Positions 17,417 through 26,389 of a stretch of DNA of 64,000 nt are shown one piece after another. Each line of letters opens with the position of its first letter. The stretch's first letter is position 1. Under the pieces are notes generated by a model, which ran no database searches, was not told the origin of the DNA, and saw only the letters and a program-made list of their open reading frames with translations. The position numbers and the translations under genes are program-made. This DNA comes from Ruegeria denitrificans (GTDB taxonomy: Bacteria > Pseudomonadota > Alphaproteobacteria > Rhodobacterales > Rhodobacteraceae): positions 62,001 to 126,000 of the forward strand of contig NZ_CYUD01000003.1 of NCBI RefSeq assembly GCF_001458295.1, given 5' to 3'.

Positions 17417-18820
17417 ATGGCGACAAAATCCAAAAGCAAGGCGGTCTTTCTGACGGGCAGTTTGATGGGGCATGTGACCCGGATGTCTCTGACCACCAGT
17501 ATTGGTCTGATGGCGATATTTGCCGTTGATTTCGTGGATATGGTCTTCATCTCGATGTTGGGCAACGACGCACTGGCCGCGGCGGTTGGTTATGCCGGGA
17601 CGCTTTTGTTTTTTACCAACTCAGTCAATGTGGGCTTGTCGATTGCTGCTGGGGCATTGGTCGCCCGTGAACTTGGTGCAGGGCGGCATGAACAAGCGCG
17701 CCAGTTCGGAACCAGTGTGGCGGTTCTGGGTACCGTGGTCGGGTTGATTGTGTCAATGACCGTCCTGTTCAACTTAACGTTCTTGCTGTCTCTTCTAGGT
17801 GCGGAAGACGAGGTGTTGCGTCTGGCCGCCCGTTACACTTCGATCATTCTGCCGACCATGTGGGTAATGGCGATGGCTATGACTGGGATGGCGGTTTTGC
17901 GCGCATATGGGGACGCGCGGCGTTCTATGCTGGCCACAATCTATGGCGGCGTGGCAAATGCCGTTCTGGACCCGATCTTGATATTCGCTGTCGGGTTGGG
18001 ATTGGACGGGGCGGCCATCGCCTCGGTCATTGCGCGTATTTGCATGTTGGTCGCGGCGGTCGGGCCGGCTGTACGCGTGCACCGTGGTTTTGGACGACCC
18101 TCACTACAGCAACTTAGGGCCGATATTCGACCGGTCGGCGCGATTGCGGTGCCTGCCGTTCTGACCAATATCGCCACCCCTATCGGCAACGCTATTGTTA
18201 TTCGCGAGATCGCGCAATTCGGAACCGATGCAGTGGCAGGCATGGCCGTAATTGGGCGGTTATTGCCCGTGGCGTTCTCGGTCATCTTTGCTCTGTCCGG
18301 TGCCATTGGGCCAATTGTCGGGCAGAATTTCGGGGCAGGGCAGTACGACCGGGTGAAGCAGAGTTTTCTGGCCGGGGTCAAATTCACCGCTGTTTATGTC
18401 TGCCTGATGGCCGCCACGCTGTTTTTGCTTCGCGCGTCGATTGCCGATCTGTTTCAGGCGCAAGGGGAAACGCGCGCGCTGATTTACCTGTTTTGCGGGC
18501 CGCTGGCATTGGCATCTTTCTTCAACGGCATGATCTTTGTAGCGAATGCCAGCTTCAATAATCTGGGGCATCCTGTGTATTCGACATGGGTGAACTGGGG
18601 GCGGCATACTTTGGGCACATGGCCCTTTGCCGTGGCCGGCGCCCATATTGCGGGGGCGCCCGGAGTGCTGATGGGTCAGGCGTTGGGTGGTGTGATTTTC
18701 GCTGGGGTTTGTTGGGTTATGGTCCGCCGAGTTGTATCAAAACTGGCCACGCCGCAACCGATGGAGCCGTTTGCCGGGCAGAACCGATTGCAGGCGCTAT
18801 TTGGGCGACGAGGGTGGTAA
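17417..18820 (+). CDS. MATE-family multidrug/metabolite efflux transporter
   Basis: A 467-residue inner-membrane protein with two repeated halves of about six hydrophobic segments each (first half about 20-230, second about 255-450). Typical MATE features are visible: AAAVGYAGTLLFFTNSVNVGLSIAAGALVARELGAG early on and the equivalent GAIGPIVGQNFGAGQYDRVKQ in the second half. It exports cationic drugs or metabolites using a sodium or proton gradient. AAAGGA lies upstream of the ATG. The decayed tetR and its palindrome upstream suggest that repression has been lost. Convergent with the M56 gene 5 bases away. Confidence 0.93.
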   Translation: MATKSKSKAVFLTGSLMGHVTRMSLTTSIGLMAIFAVDFVDMVFISMLGNDALAAAVGYAGTLLFFTNSVNVGLSIAAGALVARELGAGRHEQARQFGTSVAVLGTVVGLIVSMTVLFNLTFLLSLLGAEDEVLRLAARYTSIILPTMWVMAMAMTGMAVLRAYGDARRSMLATIYGGVANAVLDPILIFAVGLGLDGAAIASVIARICMLVAAVGPAVRVHRGFGRPSLQQLRADIRPVGAIAVPAVLTNIATPIGNAIVIREIAQFGTDAVAGMAVIGRLLPVAFSVIFALSGAIGPIVGQNFGAGQYDRVKQSFLAGVKFTAVYVCLMAATLFLLRASIADLFQAQGETRALIYLFCGPLALASFFNGMIFVANASFNNLGHPVYSTWVNWGRHTLGTWPFAVAGAHIAGAPGVLMGQALGGVIFAGVCWVMVRRVVSKLATPQPMEPFAGQNRLQALFGRRGW

Positions 18821-18825
18821 TTCAG

Positions 18826-19923
18826 TCAATTCCCCTGATTGCGGGCCTCCAGCCGTTCGAGGTTGACGACGGTAGATAGCATCAGCCGATCGTGGCTCCA
18901 ATCCTCGGTCTGTTGGATTGAAGCGGCACCAAGTCCTAGCAGCAGGGCAAACAGAACGGTCAAACCAAGGAACATGAATGGCGTGGATGTGTTTTCCGAT
19001 GGTGCATCGGCCAGTGCGATCACACGCTGCCGCAGAACCCGCTTGGCTTTGCCGCCTGTAACCAGAGCCACATTCAGCACCCGAGGGCTGCCGCGCGAAA
19101 CGGTACGGGCGCAGTAATCCAGAAGGCATCTGGTGTAATCCTGAGTGTCGATGCCTTTGCGGGCAACTACCGACTGATCGCAGGCCAGCTCACGCAAGCG
19201 GTCGAACTGGTATTTCAGCACAATATAGGCCGGATTCCAGAACAGCAGGGGGCGCAGCAATTCGAAACCAAGCTCCCATTCTACATCACCAGCGCGGATG
19301 TGCTGCAGCTCATGCGCAAGGGCAAATCGTATCTCGCGCGGGGAATCCAGCAGGTGACTGGGCAGCACCACATGGCGTCGGCGCAACCCGCGCACGGCAA
19401 ATGGAACTGTGATGCGGTCAGACAGACGGATATCCACGTTGGCTGATTGGCGCCACAGAAAACTGGTGTTCACCGTCTCGCGGATCGACAGACCATCGCG
19501 GATCACACGCAGGGTATAGGCAAGCGTGCCCAATGCCATCAGCACAAGGACAGCCAAGACAATGGGATAATCCCCGCTGAACAAAATTTCGGCCCAGCGC
19601 TGCCGCGTGTTCAGTAAAGCCTCGAATTGGGTGGCCGGCATGGCGATGTCACCGCGCAGGTAAGCCGCGACAGCAATATCACCGATGGCAACTGTACCCT
19701 TGGCCGGGGTGTGAGACGCCAGCACGGACACGCCCAACGCCAACAGAGGGCTGAGGACGACACACAGGCAAAGCACCTTGAGCGCGCGCAGCTGTGTCAC
19801 AAATCCGTGGCTGAGGGATGTTCTGGTCAGAATGCCCCGTGCAACCAGCCACACAAGCGCGGCCAGCCCTAGGATCAGATTCAATTCCAGATACGCGTCG
19901 AGAACCGGTTTAACCGCTGTCAT
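18826..19923 (-). CDS. M56-family (BlaR1/MecR1-type) membrane metallopeptidase
   Basis: A 365-residue membrane protein with about four transmembrane segments (near 10-30, 45-65, 110-130 and 315-335) and a cytoplasmic zinc protease domain carrying HELQH in FALAHELQHIRAGDVEWE near residue 200. In BlaR1 the protease is activated by a C-terminal penicillin-binding sensor; here the protein ends shortly after the last membrane segment, so that sensor is absent. It overlaps the BlaI-type repressor gene by 14 bases, the standard repressor/protease pair, in which the protease relieves repression. Signal and target genes are unknown. Confidence 0.9.
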   Translation of the reverse strand: MTAVKPVLDAYLELNLILGLAALVWLVARGILTRTSLSHGFVTQLRALKVLCLCVVLSPLLALGVSVLASHTPAKGTVAIGDIAVAAYLRGDIAMPATQFEALLNTRQRWAEILFSGDYPIVLAVLVLMALGTLAYTLRVIRDGLSIRETVNTSFLWRQSANVDIRLSDRITVPFAVRGLRRRHVVLPSHLLDSPREIRFALAHELQHIRAGDVEWELGFELLRPLLFWNPAYIVLKYQFDRLRELACDQSVVARKGIDTQDYTRCLLDYCARTVSRGSPRVLNVALVTGGKAKRVLRQRVIALADAPSENTSTPFMFLGLTVLFALLLGLGAASIQQTEDWSHDRLMLSTVVNLERLEARNQGN

Positions 19924-20305
19924 TTTGCAGTCTCCTTTCTACCAGTGCTCGAATTTCCTCCAGATCGGCTTCGCTGAGCCCTGCGTCGTCAACCAGACGC
20001 GCGACCAGTGTGGCGGGCGTGTCGTCGAACAGGGTCCGCGACAGGTTTTGCAGGGAACGCGCCTGATACCTGTCCTTTTCCAGCAGCGGCGTATAGATCA
20101 GCGTCTTTCCATCCTTGCGGCTTTCGACAAACCCTTTTTCATCGAGAATGCGCAGGATGGTGGCGCCGGACGTATAGGCCAGATTGCGTTCGGCTGGCAG
20201 GCGATCAAGCACGTCACGGACCGAGCCCCGACCCAGCGCCCAGAGTTCATTCATGAACTCAAGTTCCACTTCGGTCAGTAGGTTTGTTGTTTTTTTCTTT
20301 CGCAT
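19910..20305 (-). CDS. BlaI/MecI/CopY-family transcriptional repressor
   Basis: A 131-residue winged-helix repressor. The N-terminal domain has LTEVELEFMNELWALGRGSVRDVLDRLPAERNLAYTSGATILRILDEKGFVE, and the C-terminal segment (about 85-131) is the dimerisation region with the usual LEEIRALVER end. I use the ATG at 20305 (MRKKKTTNLL), where homologues normally begin; an ATG at 20323 would add six residues. First gene of a two-gene unit with the M56 peptidase, which probably cleaves it or triggers its release. Confidence 0.9.
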   Translation of the reverse strand: MRKKKTTNLLTEVELEFMNELWALGRGSVRDVLDRLPAERNLAYTSGATILRILDEKGFVESRKDGKTLIYTPLLEKDRYQARSLQNLSRTLFDDTPATLVARLVDDAGLSEADLEEIRALVERRLQNDSG

Positions 20306-20371
20306 CGGTCTTTCGTGTCGCATTTTTTAGTATGCCTGCCAGACAAGCATCCTTTCGCTGTTTCGCAAAGC

Positions 20372-20776
20372 TTAAACTTTCCAGAAGACGAAGATGCCCC
20401 AGCCGATGGACAGGAAAAGTGGCGTCCAGACCGGTTGGCCGACCAGTCCCAGCCATGCGAGGAAGATATAAGCCGAGCCCAGCAGGGTGATGAACAGCCT
20501 GTCCCCCAGCGTGGTCGTCAGGCCCAGCACGCCGCGCCGTTCGATCCCGTCGCGAAACTTGAACCCTTCGAGCACGCCGATCAGGGCAATAGCCGAAAAG
20601 ATGCCCACGAATACGGCCAATGTGGCCGGGGTCCAGGCCATCCAGAAATCGGGCCACAATGGGTCGGTCCACGAGAACCCTTTTTCCTCTTGCTGGCCGA
20701 CATTGCCCCATCCAGCCTTTGCTTGGGCAAACGCCGTTGTGGGCAGGAAGGGAAGGGTGAGAAGAAGTTTACGCAT
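20372..20776 (-). CDS. glpU: Small membrane subunit of glycerol ABC transporter (DUF2160)
   Basis: A 134-residue protein with an N-terminal signal-like segment and three hydrophobic stretches (around 45-65, 85-105 and 110-130), matching the DUF2160 family that accompanies glycerol ABC transporters in rhizobia and Rhodobacterales. Its molecular role is not established; by position it is an accessory membrane component. GAGG 6 bases before the ATG at 20776 supports this start, with a GTG at 20788 overlapping the upstream stop as alternative. Last gene of the operon. Confidence 0.85.
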   Translation of the reverse strand: MRKLLLTLPFLPTTAFAQAKAGWGNVGQQEEKGFSWTDPLWPDFWMAWTPATLAVFVGIFSAIALIGVLEGFKFRDGIERRGVLGLTTTLGDRLFITLLGSAYIFLAWLGLVGQPVWTPLFLSIGWGIFVFWKV

Positions 20777-20784
20777 ATTGAACC

Positions 20785-21582
20785 TCACACACGTCCCATC
20801 GCGAAACCGCGCGCGATGTAGTTGCGGACAAACCAGATGACGATTGCACCGGGGATGATAGTTAGCGTACCGGCAGCGGCCAGCAGACCCAACTCATACC
20901 CCGCGCTGGAGGCTGTACGGGTCATCACGGCTGCGATGGGTTTGGCCTCGACTGCGGTCAGGGTTTTGGCCAGCAGCATTTCCACCCATGAAAACATGAA
21001 GCAGAAGAAGGCTGCGACGCCGACGCCCGCTTTGATATTGGGCAGGAAGATCGTCACGAAGAAACGCGGGAAGGAATAACCGTCGACATAGGCTGTCTCA
21101 TCCAGCTCTTTCGGGATGCCACGCATGAATCCTTCCAGAATCCACACCGCCAGCGGCACGTTGAACAGCGTATGCGCCAGAGCCACGGCCAGATAAGTGT
21201 CGAACAGGTGGATCGACGAATAGAGCTGGAAGAATGGCAGCGCAAACACCGCAGCCGGTGCCATCCGGTTGGTCAGCAGCCAGAAGAACAGCTGCTTATC
21301 ACCCAGGAACCGATAGCGCGAGAACGCATAGGCCGCAGGCAGAGCAACACAGACTGACAGCACCGTATTGATCGTCACATAGATGATCGAGTTGATGTAG
21401 CCCCAATACCATGTTGGATCGGTGAAGATCGTGATGTAATTCTCCAGTGTAAAGGTCTGGGGAAACAGCGAAAAGCCTGACAGAATCTCGTTCGTGGTCT
21501 TGAAGGACATCGCCACTAGCCAATAGATCGGCAGCATCAGGAACGCGATATAGAGGATCGGGATAAGGGACCGCTTCTTCAT
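20785..21582 (-). CDS. glpQ: Glycerol ABC transporter permease
   Basis: A 265-residue inner-membrane permease of the MalG type with six hydrophobic segments and the EAA loop LDETAYVDGYSFPRFFVTIFLPNIKAG, which contacts the ATPases. It forms the channel with the neighbouring permease. The start overlaps the stop of glpP in an ATGA arrangement, so the two are probably translated together at equal amounts. Confidence 0.92.
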   Translation of the reverse strand: MKKRSLIPILYIAFLMLPIYWLVAMSFKTTNEILSGFSLFPQTFTLENYITIFTDPTWYWGYINSIIYVTINTVLSVCVALPAAYAFSRYRFLGDKQLFFWLLTNRMAPAAVFALPFFQLYSSIHLFDTYLAVALAHTLFNVPLAVWILEGFMRGIPKELDETAYVDGYSFPRFFVTIFLPNIKAGVGVAAFFCFMFSWVEMLLAKTLTAVEAKPIAAVMTRTASSAGYELGLLAAAGTLTIIPGAIVIWFVRNYIARGFAMGRV

Positions 21583-22442
21583 TGCGCGTCATCCTTTGTC
21601 ATCAAAGTGTAGAAGACCCAGCTAACCAGCAACGTTATAGCGAAATAGATCAGGCTCATGGCGGCTGCAGGGCCAAGGTCGAATTGTCCCAGCGCGATCT
21701 TCACAAGGTCGATCGACAGAAGGGTGGTTGAGTTGCCGGGGCCACCGCCGGTCAGCACGAAGGGCTCGGTATAGATGTTGAAGCTGTCCATGAAGCGCAG
21801 GAGAACGGCGATGGTCAGAACCGTCTTCATCTTGGGCAGCTGGATATAGCGGAACACGGACCACGGGCTGGCACCGTCGATCTTGGCGGCCTGATAATAT
21901 GCATCCGGGATCGATACGAGGCCCGCATAGCACAGCAGCACGACCAGTGACGTCCAGTGCCAGACATCCATGACGATGACCGTAATCCAGGCCGAAATCG
22001 GCTGTTGGGTCATGTCATAATTGATGCCCAGAACATCATTCAGGAAGTATCCCAGCAACCCGATCTTGGGCAGGGTGAAGATGTTCCACATCGAGCCGAC
22101 CACGTTCCAAGGGATCAGCATGGGCAGGGCCATCAGCACCAGACAAACCGGCACCCAAAAGCCTTTGCGCGGCATCGAAAGGGCTACGATAATGCCCAGC
22201 GGCACCTCGATCAGCAGGATCAGGAAGGTAAAGAGGAACTGCCGACCGAGGGCTGCTTGGAACCGGTCCGAGCGCAGGATTTGTTCGAACCAACCCAGTC
22301 CTTCCCAGAAGAACTGGTTGTTTCCGAAGGTCTCCTGCACCGAGTAATTGACCACCGTCATCATCGGCACCAGCGCGTTAAACGCCACAAGTGCCAGGAC
22401 TGGCAGGACAAAGAACCAGGCTTTTTGGTTTTCCGTTCTCAT
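21579..22442 (-). CDS. glpP: Glycerol ABC transporter permease
   Basis: A 287-residue permease of the MalF/UgpA type. Six main hydrophobic segments are visible, with the EAA loop PDAYYQAAKIDGASPWSVFRYIQLPKMK near residue 190 and the C-terminal RFMDSFNIYTEPFVLTGGGPGNSTTLLS typical of sugar/polyol permeases. It pairs with glpQ. ATGA overlaps at both ends (with glpT upstream and glpQ downstream) indicate tight translational coupling. Confidence 0.92.
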   Translation of the reverse strand: MRTENQKAWFFVLPVLALVAFNALVPMMTVVNYSVQETFGNNQFFWEGLGWFEQILRSDRFQAALGRQFLFTFLILLIEVPLGIIVALSMPRKGFWVPVCLVLMALPMLIPWNVVGSMWNIFTLPKIGLLGYFLNDVLGINYDMTQQPISAWITVIVMDVWHWTSLVVLLCYAGLVSIPDAYYQAAKIDGASPWSVFRYIQLPKMKTVLTIAVLLRFMDSFNIYTEPFVLTGGGPGNSTTLLSIDLVKIALGQFDLGPAAAMSLIYFAITLLVSWVFYTLMTKDDAQ

Positions 22443-23515
22443 TGCGCCCGCTCCTGCGTTGCGATCCAGCCGTCACGATAGACGCGGGATTGTTCGGGTT
22501 TAAATTGCAGGAAGACCTCTGAGCCGGGTTCGGGCACGCTGTGTTCGGTCACGGCCTTGAGGGCCGTGTTGCCAACCATCGCGCTGACCACGAAATGACG
22601 GCCTATGTCCGAGACTTTAGTGACATGTGCCGGGATGCCCGTATCGCCAAAGCCGACATACTCAGGTCGGATGCCCAGATCGGTTCGACCTCCGTCACCA
22701 TGGGTTGGGCCTTCCAGCATCACCTCGTGACCTTCGAATAAAGCGCGGTCGCCCTTGGCCTCGCAGGGCAGCACATTCATACCGGGCGAGCCGATGAAAT
22801 GACCGACAAATGTATGCTGGGGGCGCTCGAACAGCTCAACCGGCGTGCCGATCTGCACCACTTCGCCGTCTTGCATCACGACGACTTCGTCGGCGAAAGT
22901 CAGCGCCTCGGTCTGGTCGTGGGTCACATAGATCATCGTGGCCTGCACGCGCTGATGCAGTTCTTTCAGCTTGGATCGCAGTTTCCATTTTAGATGCGGG
23001 TCGATCACGGTCAGCGGTTCGTCAAACATCACCGCGTTCACATCGTCACGAACCAGACCACGGCCCATCGAGATTTTCTGTTTGTTGTCCGGGCTTAGAC
23101 CAGAGGCACGTGTGCCCAGCATATCCGCAACGTCCAGCATCTCGGCGATCTCATCGACGCGCCGCTTGATCGTCGCGGGATCAACGCCCCGGTTCTTTAG
23201 TGGGAATGCAAGATTTTCGCCAACAGTCATCGTGTCGTAGATCACCGGAAACTGGAACACCTGTGCGATGTTGCGCTGATCGGGGGGCAGGGTAGTGACA
23301 TCTTGACCGTCGAACAGGATCTGCCCCTCAGACGGGGTCAAAAGCCCCGAGATGATGTTTAGCAGCGTGGACTTGCCACACCCGGAAGGGCCCAGCAACG
23401 CATAGGCACCGCCATCGCGCCAGGTCACGTCGATTTCCTTCAGTGCGTAGTCGTCCGGGCCTTTCGGTGCGGGCATATAGCTGTGTCGCAGGTTTGAAAG
23501 TTTGATTTGTGCCAT
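22439..23515 (-). CDS. glpT: Glycerol ABC transporter ATP-binding protein with degenerate signature motif
   Basis: A 358-residue ATPase of the MalK/UgpC type with a C-terminal TOBE-like region (about 280-350). Walker A is GPSGCGKST, the Q-loop lies in VFQFPVIYD, Walker B is VMFDEP and the H-loop is YVTHDQTEA, all intact. The ABC signature is unusual: LSPDNKQ stands where LSGGQ is expected. It pairs with GlpS, which keeps LSGGQQ but lacks the H-loop histidine, so the heterodimer should have one canonical and one degenerate ATP site. The gene ends in an ATGA overlap with glpP. The symbol follows the rhizobial GlpSTPQUV naming and is not the E. coli glycerol-3-phosphate antiporter. Confidence 0.9.
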   Translation of the reverse strand: MAQIKLSNLRHSYMPAPKGPDDYALKEIDVTWRDGGAYALLGPSGCGKSTLLNIISGLLTPSEGQILFDGQDVTTLPPDQRNIAQVFQFPVIYDTMTVGENLAFPLKNRGVDPATIKRRVDEIAEMLDVADMLGTRASGLSPDNKQKISMGRGLVRDDVNAVMFDEPLTVIDPHLKWKLRSKLKELHQRVQATMIYVTHDQTEALTFADEVVVMQDGEVVQIGTPVELFERPQHTFVGHFIGSPGMNVLPCEAKGDRALFEGHEVMLEGPTHGDGGRTDLGIRPEYVGFGDTGIPAHVTKVSDIGRHFVVSAMVGNTALKAVTEHSVPEPGSEVFLQFKPEQSRVYRDGWIATQERAQ

Positions 23516-23516
23516 G

Positions 23517-24566
23517 TCAGGCCACCCTTTTGCCGTCTTGGCCGAAATACCGGCAATGGGCCGGGTTCATGTAGAAACTGTGGTCTTCACCCACCTGATA
23601 GGGATGCACACCAGCGGCCAGAGAGACCCAGGCGTCCTCACCATGCTGAAAATGTGCGCTGGAATCCGAACCCGACAGTTCGGTTACGATCACACGGCCC
23701 GTTAGTTCCACATCCGCATCCGAGGTGCGGAACGGTGTCACGCGATGCGGGCGAACGGCGACGGCATAATCACCATCGGCCATGCCCGAGACGTTCCAGC
23801 GACCGCCACCCTCTAATTGTGCCATAGCGCCTATCACTTTGACCCGACCCACATTGATCGGCGGGTCCGAGAATACGCGCGCGGCGGCGATATTTTCCGG
23901 ATTGCGGTAAATGTCGGCTGTAGGGCCGAACTGTGTGATGCGGCCGTCTTCCATCAGTGCAGTATAGCCGCCCAGCAGCAGCGCCTCTTCCGGTTCCGAC
24001 GTCGCATAAACCACAACTGCGCCGCGTCCGGCGAACAGATCTGGCAGTTGCTCGCGCAGTTCTTCGCGCAGCTTGTAATCGAGGTTCGCCAGCGGTTCAT
24101 CCAGAAACACGGCGCGGCTTTCCTTCGCGATGGCGCGGGCCAGCGCGGTACGTTGTTGCTGTCCGCCCGACAGCTCGTGCGGGCGACGGTGCAGCATCGG
24201 ACGAAGCTGCAGCAGGTCGGCGGCCTCTTCCACACGGCCTTCAATCTCGGATTTCGCCATACCAGCCACGCGCAGGGGCGAAGCGATGTTGTCGAAAACA
24301 CTCATATGTGGGTAGTTGACGAAAAATTGGTGTACTAGGCTGATTTGACGCTTTTGCGTGTTCAGCCGTGTCACATCCTGTCCATCCATCAGAACTTTGC
24401 CCGAGGCGATCGGGTCCAGCCCGGCCATCATCTTGATCAGAGAGGTCTTGCCCGAGCCCGTCGCGCCCAGCAGCACGTTGAAATGGCCCGTTTGCAGCGT
24501 CAGGTTGGTGGGTTTGATATGGATGACGTTGCCAACACGTTTGGTGGCATCTTGAAGTTCGATCAT
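23517..24566 (-). CDS. glpS: Glycerol ABC transporter ATP-binding protein lacking the H-loop histidine
   Basis: A 349-residue ATPase with Walker A GATGSGKTS, the signature LSGGQQQRTALARA, Walker B VFLDEPLANLD and a C-terminal TOBE-like region. At the switch position the sequence is VYATSEPEEALLL, with Ser in place of the His of YVTHDQxEA, so its own ATP site is probably inactive or slow. It is the partner of GlpT in the glycerol importer. I start at the ATG at 24566 (MIELQDATKRVG), as homologues begin directly before this strand; a longer frame to 24632 has no family features. Confidence 0.9.
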   Translation of the reverse strand: MIELQDATKRVGNVIHIKPTNLTLQTGHFNVLLGATGSGKTSLIKMMAGLDPIASGKVLMDGQDVTRLNTQKRQISLVHQFFVNYPHMSVFDNIASPLRVAGMAKSEIEGRVEEAADLLQLRPMLHRRPHELSGGQQQRTALARAIAKESRAVFLDEPLANLDYKLREELREQLPDLFAGRGAVVVYATSEPEEALLLGGYTALMEDGRITQFGPTADIYRNPENIAAARVFSDPPINVGRVKVIGAMAQLEGGGRWNVSGMADGDYAVAVRPHRVTPFRTSDADVELTGRVIVTELSGSDSSAHFQHGEDAWVSLAAGVHPYQVGEDHSFYMNPAHCRYFGQDGKRVA

Positions 24567-24612
24567 GTCCGTGAATTCCGGTCCTTCAGTGCATCGCACT
24601 GGTCTTTGGGGT

Positions 24613-24636
24613 GGGGATGCCTGAACCGGCACCCCC
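24613..24636 (-). other. Intercistronic stem-loop after the glycerol-binding-protein gene
   Basis: On the minus-strand mRNA, GGGGGTGCC and GGCATCCCC form a 9-bp stem (one G-U pair) around a 6-base loop, between glpV and glpS. It has no T-run. It resembles stabilising or attenuating hairpins that follow binding-protein genes. Confidence 0.6.
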
Positions 24637-24649
24637 AGGTTTCAAAGGT

Positions 24650-26389
24650 TCACTGAGACTGCCAGCGCTGAACCAGTTCGTCATAGTTGACGGTCTGGCC
24701 TTGCGGCTTTTCGTTCTCAAGCTTGGCCTTTGGCGAACCCTCTTTTTCCAACCAGAAGGACGCGTCCTGCGGTTCGTTTAGGCGAGGACCACAGCCACCG
24801 TAGACACCGGCGCTTTCATCCGCGGCCTGCATGCGGGCCATGGTGATGTCCATCTCTTCGGCCAGACGGTCCATCGCCTCTTGCGGAGTAAACGCACCCG
24901 AGTTCACGTCACCGATCTGCTGCCACCAGATCTGGGCCAGCTTGGGATAGTCCGGAACGTTGATGCCGGTCGGCGACCATGCCACACGGTCGGGCGAGCG
25001 GTAGAACTCGACCAGACCACCCAGCTTGGGTGCGCGTTCGGTGAACGACTCGTGGTTGACCGAGCTGTCGCGGATGAAGGTCAGACCCACGTGGGACTTC
25101 TTCACGTCGACAGTCTTGGAGGTCACGAACTGAGCATAAAGCCAGGCCGCCTGAGCACGATCCGCTGGGGTCGATTTCAGGAAAGTCCATGACCCCACGT
25201 CCTGATAGCCAACTTTCTGGCCATCTTCCCAATAGGGACCATGCGGGCTGGGTGCCATCCGCCACAGCGGCGTGCCTTCGTCGTCCACGGTGTTATTGCC
25301 TTCGGACTTCGGCTTGACCATGTCGGCCGTAAAGGCAGTGTACCAGAAGATCTGCTGAGCCACGTTGCCCTGGCTGAGCGCCGGCAGCGACTGGTAGAAG
25401 TCGTAAGATGCCGCACCCGGAGGCGCATAGTTCCGCAGCCATTCGTCCCACTTACGGATCGCATAGACCGCAGCCGGACCGTTTGCAGCACCGCCGCGCG
25501 ATACGGACGCACCGACAGGGTTGCAGGTACCCGCTTCCATGCGGATGCCCCATTCGTCGACGGGAATACCGTTCGGCTCACCCTTGTCGCCAGCACCAGC
25601 CATCGACAACCAGGCGTCGGTCATGCGCCAGCCGAGATCGGGCGCGCGCTTGCCGTAATCCATGTGGCCATAAATCGCCACACCGTCGACCTCTTTCACA
25701 TCATTGGTGAAGAAATCCGCGATATCTTCGTATGCGGACCAGTTGACCGGAACGCCCAGATCATAGCCGTATTTCTCTTTGAACGCGGCTTTGTTGGCTT
25801 CGTCATCGAACCAGTCCTTGCGGAACCAATAGAGGTTCGCGAACTGCTGGTCAGGCAGTTGGTACAGCTTGCCATCTGGACCGGTGGTGAACTGAATGCC
25901 CATGAAGTCATCTAGATCCAGCGTCGGCGATGTCGCCGCCGCCCAGTCACCAGCCATCATGTCCGTCAGCGGATAGGCCAGTTGCAGGCGCGAGTGGGTG
26001 CCGATCAGGTCGCTGTCGTTGACATAGCCGTCATACAGGTTCCGACCGGTCTGCAACTGTGTCTGAACCGCCTGAACCACTTCGCCTTCGCCGAGGATCT
26101 GGTGGTTAACCTTGATGCCGGTGATTTCCTCGAACGCCTTGGTCAGGACCTCGGATTCGTAAGAGTGGGTCGGGATGCCTTCGGACAGGACGTTGATTTC
26201 CATGCCAGCATAAGGCTGTGCAGCTTCGATGAACCACTGCATTTCCGACATCTGTTCGTCTTTCGACAAGGTCGATGGCTGGAATTCGTCGTCGATCCAA
26301 CGTTGTGCTGCGGCTTCGTCGGCCCAAACGGGACCGTGCCCCGCAATGACGGCAGCCGCCGCCACTGCGGAAAGTAGATGTCTCCGCAT
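24650..26389 (-). CDS. glpV: Glycerol ABC transporter periplasmic binding protein
   Basis: A 579-residue extracellular binding protein with a signal peptide (MRRHLLSAVAAAAVIAGHG, cleavage near VWA-DE). It is unusually large for a family-1 binding protein, matching the roughly 570-residue GlpV of the rhizobial glycerol system. Recognisable parts include YAGMEINVLSEGIPTHSYES, a Trp-rich centre and a C-terminal SPTGINVPDYPKLAQIWWQQIGD. GGGAGGAAAGAG directly precedes the ATG. First gene of the six-gene transport operon; no glpK, glpD or glpR lies in the window, so the catabolic genes must be elsewhere. Confidence 0.92.
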   Translation of the reverse strand: MRRHLLSAVAAAAVIAGHGPVWADEAAAQRWIDDEFQPSTLSKDEQMSEMQWFIEAAQPYAGMEINVLSEGIPTHSYESEVLTKAFEEITGIKVNHQILGEGEVVQAVQTQLQTGRNLYDGYVNDSDLIGTHSRLQLAYPLTDMMAGDWAAATSPTLDLDDFMGIQFTTGPDGKLYQLPDQQFANLYWFRKDWFDDEANKAAFKEKYGYDLGVPVNWSAYEDIADFFTNDVKEVDGVAIYGHMDYGKRAPDLGWRMTDAWLSMAGAGDKGEPNGIPVDEWGIRMEAGTCNPVGASVSRGGAANGPAAVYAIRKWDEWLRNYAPPGAASYDFYQSLPALSQGNVAQQIFWYTAFTADMVKPKSEGNNTVDDEGTPLWRMAPSPHGPYWEDGQKVGYQDVGSWTFLKSTPADRAQAAWLYAQFVTSKTVDVKKSHVGLTFIRDSSVNHESFTERAPKLGGLVEFYRSPDRVAWSPTGINVPDYPKLAQIWWQQIGDVNSGAFTPQEAMDRLAEEMDITMARMQAADESAGVYGGCGPRLNEPQDASFWLEKEGSPKAKLENEKPQGQTVNYDELVQRWQSQ

